DNA from: an uncultured Campylobacter sp.
GTDB lineage: Bacteria > Campylobacterota > Campylobacteria > Campylobacterales > Campylobacteraceae
Direction of reading: 5' to 3'
NCBI RefSeq assembly: GCF_938018145.1
Contig: NZ_CALIII010000266.1
Span: 1 to 6,159 of the forward strand
DNA length: 6,159 nucleotides
The translations under genes were made by a program, and so were the position numbers. Below are positions 1-5,207 of the stretch, one piece after another (within the stretch, counting starts at the first letter, position 1; every line of letters starts with the position of its first letter). A model generated the notes under the pieces. That model ran no database searches. It was given only the letters and a program-made list of their open reading frames with translations, and was not told the DNA's origin.

Positions 1-1810
1 TATGTGTAACCTTTCCGATAGCTTGCCGATGTATTACGGGTTAGCGGATGCTTCTTGGAAATACTACTGCAAAGGCTGGGGCGTTGATTATGACGAGTTT
101 ATTAAGCGATTTGCGGTTTCGACAAAAGAGCCGAAACAGGGCGGCGCTCCGGTAAAAAATACCGTATTTGAAGAGTATTTTTATCACGATCCGCAAAATC
201 CGGAAGATAGAAACTGGAGAAACGAAAAAGGCTGGTCGCTATCAAAATGGTGGCAAGGCGTTCTAAAAGAGGAAAAGACTTTTACTAGCGGCAAACTTCG
301 CGTTCTTTGGGTTCAAGGAACCGGTATCACCTCTATGGCTCACCTTACTAAAATTCAACAAGCCGTCGACAAGCTAGATATGCTAGTAGTTGCGGAGCCG
401 TTCGTAAACGAGGTTGCTATCCTTTCAGATAGAAAAGACGGAATTTACGTACTTCCGGTGGCTACTGCGTTTGAAAACGAAGGTCATATAAGCTCGACTA
501 ACCGCTCCGGTCAATGGAGAACGAAAGTCGTTGAGCCACTTTACGAGAGCAAGGCCGACCAAGACGTTATGTTCTTATTTGCTAAAAAATTCGGCTTTTA
601 CGACGAGTACGTAAAAGGCATGAAGATGGCGACCGTGAATAACGAGCCAAAACAAGTTAAAGACGACTTCGTATGGCCTGACGACGCTACAAACGAGATA
701 GCTCGCTTGGGTAAATCTATCGGCTGCACCGGTAGAACGGCCGAGATGTTTAGAAGACATCAGGCTAACTGGCAAAATTTCGACCCTGATACGCTAATGG
801 GTATCGGCGGCGACGTAAAAGGCGAATACTACGGTAAGCCTTGGCCGGCATGGGACGAAAAACACCCTGGTACGCCGATACTTTATGATATGAGCAAGTC
901 TTACGCAGAGGGCGGTTGCGGATTTAGAAATCGTTTCGGCTTAGAGCATAACGGCGTTAGTCAGCTAGCTAGCGAGGATACGACTTTGGTAGGATCGGAC
1001 GTAAAAGGCGGCTATCCGCAAATAACTAAAGAAAATATCGAAAAAGTCCTAGGCATAACCTTAACCGAAGAAGAAAAAAGACTGATGGGAGCTACTTGGA
1101 GTACGGATCACAGCGGACTTATCTTAGAAAAATGCCGCGAAAAAGGCGTAGTGCCGTTTGGTAACGCAAGGGCTAGAATGATCGTTTGGGAATTCCTAGA
1201 TCCGATCCCTAAACACCGCGAGCCTATCCACTCTCCGCGCTGGGATTTGGTACAAAAATACCCGACTTTCGACGATCAGGCTAGAAACTTCCGCGTCGAG
1301 ACGAAATATAAATCCGAGCAGCAAGCAAAAGACTGGAGTAAGGAATTCCCTATCGTATTTAGCACATTGCGCCTAGTAAACCTAAGCGGTGCTGGTATGA
1401 TCGAGCGAACGAGTAAGTATCTAGCGGCGATCACGCCTGAGATGTTTGCTAACGTTCACCCTGAGCTTGCCCTAAAATACGGTATCCAAGACCGCGATAT
1501 GATGTGGATTCACTCTCCGCAAGGCACTAAGATCAAGGTTCGCTGCTATCATACTCAGATGGTTACGCCGGATAGAATTTGTATGCCGTATAACTTCGCG
1601 GGCGTTATGCAAGGCGTGAGCCTAGAAGACCGCTATCCTGAGGGCACTAAGCCTTATACGATCGGCGAGAGCTTTAATACCGTAACAAACTACGGCTTTG
1701 ACCCGGTTACTCAAATTTCGGAATTTAACGCCGGACTTTGCAGGATAGAAAAAGCAGACGGAGAGGGCTTTAACACCTTCTTCCACGAATACGGCGAAAA
1801 TAGAGTCTAA
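1..1810 (+). CDS. fdhA: Formate dehydrogenase large (molybdopterin) subunit, 5'-truncated by window edge
   Basis: This is the C-terminal 602 residues of a molybdopterin oxidoreductase, read in the frame whose first whole codon begins at base 2. The ATG there is internal, because the family is normally about 930 residues or longer. The enzyme oxidises formate to CO2 and passes electrons to the FdhB iron-sulfur subunit; in Campylobacter the complex faces the periplasm. Visible signs are a Rossmann-like cofactor segment LRVLWVQGTG (visible residues 99-108), the family motif EGHISSTNRSGQW (160-172), and a C-terminal molydopterin-dinucleotide-binding domain from about residue 448 (EFPIVFST) to the end. 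The Tat signal, N-terminal [4Fe-4S] cluster and catalytic Sec/Cys lie upstream of the window, so selenoprotein status cannot be judged. The stop is 10 bases before fdhB, whose ribosome binding site overlaps it, so the two are translationally linked. Another DMSO-reductase-family enzyme is possible but less likely. Confidence 0.9.
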   Translation, partial: MCNLSDSLPMYYGLADASWKYYCKGWGVDYDEFIKRFAVSTKEPKQGGAPVKNTVFEEYFYHDPQNPEDRNWRNEKGWSLSKWWQGVLKEEKTFTSGKLRVLWVQGTGITSMAHLTKIQQAVDKLDMLVVAEPFVNEVAILSDRKDGIYVLPVATAFENEGHISSTNRSGQWRTKVVEPLYESKADQDVMFLFAKKFGFYDEYVKGMKMATVNNEPKQVKDDFVWPDDATNEIARLGKSIGCTGRTAEMFRRHQANWQNFDPDTLMGIGGDVKGEYYGKPWPAWDEKHPGTPILYDMSKSYAEGGCGFRNRFGLEHNGVSQLASEDTTLVGSDVKGGYPQITKENIEKVLGITLTEEEKRLMGATWSTDHSGLILEKCREKGVVPFGNARARMIVWEFLDPIPKHREPIHSPRWDLVQKYPTFDDQARNFRVETKYKSEQQAKDWSKEFPIVFSTLRLVNLSGAGMIERTSKYLAAITPEMFANVHPELALKYGIQDRDMMWIHSPQGTKIKVRCYHTQMVTPDRICMPYNFAGVMQGVSLEDRYPEGTKPYTIGESFNTVTNYGFDPVTQISEFNAGLCRIEKADGEGFNTFFHEYGENRV

Positions 1811-1814
1811 GGAG
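1809..1814 (+). promoter_or_regulatory. Ribosome binding site of fdhB, overlapping the fdhA stop
   Basis: AAGGAG shares two bases with the fdhA TAA stop and lies six bases before the ATG at 1821. This supports that ATG over the in-frame ATG three codons later (1830), and suggests translational coupling of the two subunits. Confidence 0.8.
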
Positions 1815-1820
1815 TAAGAG

Positions 1821-2381
1821 ATGGCAAGAATGAAATTTTTCGTAGATACAAACAGATGTATCAGCTGCTTTGGATGCCAGGTCGCTTGCTCTTCGGCTCA
1901 CGAGCTCCCTGTGGGGCTCTACCGCCGCAAGGTCATCACGCTAAACGACGGTATAGAGGGCAAGGAAGTATCGACTACGATAGCCTGCCAACACTGCACC
2001 GACGCTCCTTGCGAGCAGGTGTGTCCGGTTGATTGTTTTTACATCAGAGCCGACGGTATCGTGCTTCACGATAAAAACAAATGCATCGGCTGCGGATACT
2101 GCCTATACGCATGTCCGTTTGGTGCGCCACAGTTTCCTAGAGACGGGGCATTTGGCATAAAAGGCGCTATGGATAAGTGCACGATGTGCGCCGGAGGCCC
2201 TGAGGAGACGAACTCTCACGAGGAGCTTCATATGTACGGCCAAAACCGCATCTCAGAGGGCAAAGTCCCTATGTGCGCCGCCGTTTGCGCCACCAACGCG
2301 CTACTAGTAGGCGACGCCGCAGACGTGTCAAACGTATATCGCAAACGCGTTATGCTAAGACAAGCGGGCGCTACTATCTAA
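1821..2381 (+). CDS. fdhB: Formate dehydrogenase iron-sulfur subunit (four-cluster ferredoxin type)
   Basis: This 186-residue protein relays electrons from the FdhA active site toward a membrane quinone-reducing partner. Cysteines fall in the four groups typical of DMSO-reductase-family beta subunits: C13/C16/C19/C23, C56/C59/C64/C68, C88/C91/C94/C98, and C120/C123 with C152/C156. That is sixteen ligands for four [4Fe-4S] clusters; C72 is an additional cysteine. The third group is the classical CxxCxxCxxxCP. There is no signal peptide, as expected if it is carried out with the Tat-borne large subunit. There is also no C-terminal membrane helix, unlike the E. coli FdnH/FdoH beta subunits, so anchoring needs another protein. 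The start at 1821 is fixed by the AAGGAG six bases upstream. The gene directly follows fdhA and is followed by a terminator, not by fdhC. Family assignment is firm; formate as substrate rests on fdhA. Confidence 0.93.
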   Translation: MARMKFFVDTNRCISCFGCQVACSSAHELPVGLYRRKVITLNDGIEGKEVSTTIACQHCTDAPCEQVCPVDCFYIRADGIVLHDKNKCIGCGYCLYACPFGAPQFPRDGAFGIKGAMDKCTMCAGGPEETNSHEELHMYGQNRISEGKVPMCAAVCATNALLVGDAADVSNVYRKRVMLRQAGATI

Positions 2382-2385
2382 CTCG

Positions 2386-2417
2386 AATTCGGGGGCGGCT
2401 TGCTCCCGAATTTTCTT
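2386..2417 (+). terminator. Rho-independent terminator after fdhB
   Basis: The inverted repeat AATTCGGG (2386-2393) pairs with CCCGAATT (2405-2412). The stem can be extended inward by a G-T and a G-C pair and has a loop of about seven bases, followed by a T-rich run (TTTTCTTT). It begins five bases after the fdhB stop and separates the formate dehydrogenase operon from the iron operon. Confidence 0.85.
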
Positions 2418-2465
2418 TCAAATTTTACCTCTTAAATTTACTCAAATTTCAAAGTCGGATCAATC

Positions 2466-2504
2466 TGATAATCAAAAAATATAGCTTGTTGATAAGACTT
2501 ATAC
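2466..2504 (+). promoter_or_regulatory. Candidate Fur-binding region (two Fur-box-like elements)
   Basis: Two TGATAA-type half-sites lie in the gap before the permease gene. TGATAATCA at 2466-2474 is a perfect left half of the TGATAATnATTATCA Fur box but has a poor right half. TGATAAG-A-CTTATAC at 2490-2504 has the 7-1-7 layout with about 10 of 14 consensus positions and an internal palindrome (ATAAG/CTTAT). The p19 operon is known to be Fur-regulated in C. jejuni, so iron repression is expected. The site itself is a sequence-based prediction. Confidence 0.55.
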
Positions 2505-2505
2505 T
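2500..2505 (+). promoter_or_regulatory. Candidate -10 element (upstream) overlapping the Fur-like box
   Basis: TATACT preceded by CT fits the Campylobacter sigma-70 extended -10 (gyTAwAAT) except for one position. It overlaps the 3' end of the better Fur-like palindrome, the arrangement expected of an iron-repressed promoter. It would start transcription near 2512, giving a leader of about 70 bases. Confidence 0.35.
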
Positions 2506-2541
2506 TGATAGCCGTTTTTATTTTCGCTAAAGTTTTTTAAT

Positions 2542-2549
2542 GATAAAAT
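2542..2549 (+). promoter_or_regulatory. Candidate -10 element (proximal) of the iron operon
   Basis: GATAAAAT is close to the Campylobacter gyTAwAAT -10 consensus. It is preceded by spaced T-rich tracts (about 2514-2525 and 2533-2538), which replace a conserved -35 in this genus. It would start transcription around 2556, about 25 bases before the permease ATG. Confidence 0.5.
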
Positions 2550-2571
2550 GCGCGCATAAAACATATTTTTT

Positions 2572-2575
2572 GGAG
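2572..2575 (+). promoter_or_regulatory. Ribosome binding site of the FTR1 permease
   Basis: GGAG lies five bases before the ATG at 2581. It supports that start, which also gives an intact signal peptide. Confidence 0.7.
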
Positions 2576-2580
2576 TTTTT

Positions 2581-4545
2581 ATGAGTAAATTTTTGAAATT
2601 TATACTTGCTTTGTTTATCCCTTTTATGCTAAATGCAGCCGATACCGACTACGGCCCCGAGATACAGAGCATAAAAGATTCGTTCGTAAGCATCATGCAG
2701 CAGTATAAAGAGGGCAAGATCGATGAGGCAAAAACCGCCACACAAAATGCGTATTTTGGGCATTTTGAAAATATCGAAGCCGCGATTAGGGTAAATTTGG
2801 GGCAGAAAAAAGCCTACTCGATGGAGTCTAAATTCGGCAAGATCCGCAAAGCTATCATCGCTAAAAAATCCGTAGAAGAGATACAAGCGATAATGGACGA
2901 GCTAAACAAAGAGATGGATGAGGTTTTGCCCGTCATAAACACCGGTCACAAGCTAGTGGGCGAGTACTCCGATCCTAAAAACGCAGACGCCGCGCAGACC
3001 GCTAAGGCTACTGAGGCTAGCCAAACTACGGCGCAACCTGCAAGTAGCGCCGCTATCGAGCCGCACTGGCAGGTGGTTTATAACGATATAAAAACAGCTC
3101 TTAGCGCTGCAGCCACGGCCTACGAAAAGGGCGATAAAGACGCAGCAAAACAGCAGATAAACAACAAAGCCAAATTTGAGCTTTACCGCAACACGAAGCT
3201 AGAAGAGGCTATCCGTAGATTTATAAACGGCGGTCAGGGCATCGACGGCGATATCCAAAAACGAATGGGTTCGGCGATAATCGCGATAAACAACGATGTA
3301 GCCGCCGACGTACTAAAGTCAAATTTGGACGAGCTTGACGCGCTGATATACGAAAACGTAGCCAAGCTGCCTATGGACTCGGGCTCGCTAGCTACTAACG
3401 TGGTTTTACCTGATAGCGCCGAGGATGACGCGGCTACAGATTTTGCGCCAGTCGTTGCAAACATAAAGGCAAAAATCGCCGATGCGATCAAACTTTACGC
3501 CGCAAAAGACGTAGATAAAGCTATGAGCGATGCGCAGGATATTTACTTCGACGAGTTCGAAGGTAGCGGCATGGAAAACAAAGTAGGCGCGATAGACGTC
3601 GGCCTAAAAACTAAGATAGAAGGAAATTTCGGCGAAGTAGTCGCGCTGATGAAAGCGGGTGTGAGCGTCGAGAGACTCCAGCAAGCAGCCGATAATCTAG
3701 GTGCAAATTTAGACGCCGCGCTAGAAAAAACAAGCGGCAGCAGCTCGCCTTGGGCGCTATTTGTTTATGCGCTTACGATCATACTTCGCGAGGGATTTGA
3801 GGCGCTCATCATCGTAGCGGCAGTCGTGGCGTATCTACTAAAAACCGGCAACGAAAAGCGCATGAGTATCGTTTACAGCTCGCTTGGCGTAGCGGTCGTG
3901 TTAAGCTTTGTTATGGCGTGGATTATGAATTTGATATTTGCGGGTGCTGCGGGTCAAAAAAGAGAGGTGATGGAGGGCGCGGTGATGCTTATTGCCGTAG
4001 GACTGCTCTTTTACGTCGGTTTTTGGTTGCTCTCAAACGCAGGCGCAAAAAAATGGAGCAAATATATCCAAAGCCACGTCAGCGAGTCGATATCCGCGGG
4101 CTCTGCTAAGGCGCTTTGGTGGACGGTGTTTTTAGCCGTATTTAGAGAGGGCGCGGAGACCGTGCTTTTCTATCAGGCGCTGATTTTTGACGCTAAAGAT
4201 AGCGTGGGCTACTCGATGATCGCGCTGGGATTTGTAGTGGGGCTAGTTGTCTTGCTTGTTACTTACTACGTGTTTAAAATTTTTGCTATCAAAATCCCGA
4301 TCAAGCCGTTTTTCTTGGTCACTTCGGCGATCATTTTTTATATGTCGATCGTGTTTGTGGGCAAGGGGCTTATGGAGTTTGTCGAGGGTAAAATTTTCGT
4401 TCCGACCAAGATCGAAGGCTTCCCAACTATCGAGTGGCTGGGCATTTATCCGTATTACGAGAGCTTAGTACCGCAGACTATCATGATAGCAGCGCTAATC
4501 ATCGGCGTGATCATAATGAAAAAAAAGCAAGCCAAAGAGGCTTAA
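2581..4545 (+). CDS. FTR1-family high-affinity iron permease with three-repeat periplasmic N-terminal region (Cj1658-like)
   Basis: This 654-residue inner-membrane protein is predicted to import iron delivered by P19. A signal peptide spans residues 1 to about 19 (MSKFLKFILALFIPFMLNA, cleavage before ADTD). It is followed by about 370 mostly helical, charged residues made of three diverged repeats: roughly 26-120, 163-264 and 288-384. An Ala/Thr-rich linker (about 125-162) separates the first two. The FTR1 domain runs from W391 to the end with about seven hydrophobic helices and ends in a basic tail. It carries both signature iron-site motifs, REGFE (403-407) and REGAE (522-526), plus an acidic MEG around E465. 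The length is well above bare FTR1/EfeU permeases (about 280 residues) but fits the long Campylobacter type. It starts the iron operon, 74 bases before p19. Fur repression is likely. The FTR1 assignment is firm; the N-terminal region has no function I can name. Confidence 0.92.
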   Translation: MSKFLKFILALFIPFMLNAADTDYGPEIQSIKDSFVSIMQQYKEGKIDEAKTATQNAYFGHFENIEAAIRVNLGQKKAYSMESKFGKIRKAIIAKKSVEEIQAIMDELNKEMDEVLPVINTGHKLVGEYSDPKNADAAQTAKATEASQTTAQPASSAAIEPHWQVVYNDIKTALSAAATAYEKGDKDAAKQQINNKAKFELYRNTKLEEAIRRFINGGQGIDGDIQKRMGSAIIAINNDVAADVLKSNLDELDALIYENVAKLPMDSGSLATNVVLPDSAEDDAATDFAPVVANIKAKIADAIKLYAAKDVDKAMSDAQDIYFDEFEGSGMENKVGAIDVGLKTKIEGNFGEVVALMKAGVSVERLQQAADNLGANLDAALEKTSGSSSPWALFVYALTIILREGFEALIIVAAVVAYLLKTGNEKRMSIVYSSLGVAVVLSFVMAWIMNLIFAGAAGQKREVMEGAVMLIAVGLLFYVGFWLLSNAGAKKWSKYIQSHVSESISAGSAKALWWTVFLAVFREGAETVLFYQALIFDAKDSVGYSMIALGFVVGLVVLLVTYYVFKIFAIKIPIKPFFLVTSAIIFYMSIVFVGKGLMEFVEGKIFVPTKIEGFPTIEWLGIYPYYESLVPQTIMIAALIIGVIIMKKKQAKEA

Positions 4546-4558
4546 ATTTGACGTTTCT

Positions 4559-4583
4559 AGCTTTCGCGGGTTGCCGCGAAGCT
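4559..4583 (+). other. Intergenic hairpin between permease and p19
   Basis: AGC-T-TTCGCGG (4559-4569) pairs with CCGCGAAGCT (4574-4583) through about ten base pairs with one bulged T and a GTTG tetraloop. No T-run follows (TAAAATAAATTT instead), so it is a weak terminator candidate. An attenuator, an RNA-processing or a 3'-stabilising element is as likely. Confidence 0.6.
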
Positions 4584-4607
4584 TAAAATAAATTTACAAA
4601 TCAATTT

Positions 4608-4614
4608 AAAGGAG
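4608..4614 (+). promoter_or_regulatory. Strong ribosome binding site of p19
   Basis: AAAGGAG lies five bases before the ATG at 4620. It is a near-perfect Shine-Dalgarno, stronger than those of the permease and the downstream gene, consistent with high expression of the periplasmic protein. Confidence 0.8.
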
Positions 4615-4619
4615 AGAAC

Positions 4620-5141
4620 ATGAACAAATTTGTTAAAACAGCTTTGGCATTCAGCCTTGCTGCTTCAGTAGCCGTAGCAGGCGAGTTTCCTATCGGCGAT
4701 CCGGTAGAAATCAACGGTATGGAGATAGCTGCCGTTTATCTAGAGCCGATCGACATGGAGCCAAAAGGCATCGACCTAGCTCCTAGTAAAGCAGACATCC
4801 ACCTAGAGGCCGACATCCACGCTATCGAGGGAAATAAAAACGGCTTTGCAGCCGGCGAGTGGATCCCTTATCTAAAAGTTAATTACGAGCTAAAAAACCT
4901 AGATAACGGCAAAGTTAAAAAAGGCACATTTATGCCTATGGTTGCTCAAGACGGCCCTCACTACGGCGCTAACCTAAAAATGGACGCCGGCGTGGGCAAC
5001 TACGAGCTAAAATTTCATATAGAAAATCCTGAAAAACAAGGCTTCGGTCGCCATGCGGACAAAGAAACGGGCGTAGGTAAATGGTTTGAGCCGTTCACCA
5101 CGACTTATAAATTCCAATACACAGGAGCGCCTGCTAAATAG
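4620..5141 (+). CDS. p19: P19 periplasmic iron-transport protein (FetP/Tpd family, copper/iron binding)
   Basis: This 173-residue periplasmic protein of the P19/FetP/Tpd family binds Cu2+ and iron and works with an FTR1 permease in iron uptake. A signal peptide covers residues 1-20 (MNKFVKTALAFSLAASVAVA, cleavage before GEF), leaving about 153 residues, the usual size. The metal-site residues known from the C. jejuni and E. coli homologues have matching positions here: H61 and E63 in DIHLEAD, M107 in FMPMV, H114 in DGPHYG, H145 in GRHADKETG, and an acidic residue near the mature N-terminus (E22). M107 to H114 keeps the seven-residue spacing. Further His/Asp residues (D65, H67, H133) are nearby. 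The gene sits between the permease and the membrane protein gene in the order known from C. jejuni (Cj1658-1659-1660), with a strong ribosome binding site and a terminator-like hairpin behind it. Fur regulation is likely through the operon promoter. Confidence 0.95.
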   Translation: MNKFVKTALAFSLAASVAVAGEFPIGDPVEINGMEIAAVYLEPIDMEPKGIDLAPSKADIHLEADIHAIEGNKNGFAAGEWIPYLKVNYELKNLDNGKVKKGTFMPMVAQDGPHYGANLKMDAGVGNYELKFHIENPEKQGFGRHADKETGVGKWFEPFTTTYKFQYTGAPAK

Positions 5142-5148
5142 TTCGGGC

Positions 5149-5180
5149 TTAGAGCGGCTAAGTCCGCTCTAAATTTTATT
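5149..5180 (+). terminator. Terminator-like hairpin after p19 (probably partial)
   Basis: A perfect nine-base stem, TTAGAGCGG (5149-5157) with CCGCTCTAA (5164-5172), has a six-base loop and is followed by ATTTTATT. It begins eight bases after the p19 stop. The next gene starts only 28 bases later without an obvious promoter of its own, so the hairpin is more likely a leaky intra-operon terminator or an mRNA 3'-end stabiliser than a full stop. Confidence 0.7.
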
Positions 5181-5196
5181 CAAAATTCTCAAATTT

Positions 5197-5201
5197 TAGG
5201 G
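5197..5201 (+). promoter_or_regulatory. Ribosome binding site of the downstream membrane protein
   Basis: TAGGG lies six bases before the ATG at 5208. It is modest, but no other start in the area gives a better one. Confidence 0.5.
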
Positions 5202-5207
5202 CTGATC

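Noticed and set aside
2..4. ATG at base 2 as a true start of the first gene
   Set aside because: No upstream ribosome binding site can be seen and the protein would lack the N-terminal cluster and active site of its family; it is an internal Met of a gene cut by the window edge.
575..775. 66-codon open frame on the - strand inside fdhA
   Set aside because: It lies wholly within a well-supported gene, has no ribosome binding site or recognisable family, and looks like an antisense shadow.
2273..2530. 85-codon + strand frame from the end of fdhB across the terminator into the gap
   Set aside because: It begins in an overlapping frame of fdhB with Arg-rich nonsense sequence, reads through the terminator hairpin and covers the promoter region.
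2629..2886. Open frame on the - strand under the permease N-terminal region
   Set aside because: Antisense shadow with no start context and no family resemblance. The - strand frame at 3234-3491 is rejected for the same reason.
3918..4468. Short + strand frames within the FTR1 domain (3918-4109 and 4247-4468)
   Set aside because: These are out-of-frame readings of transmembrane codons; the FTR1 frame with both REGxE motifs is clearly the real one.
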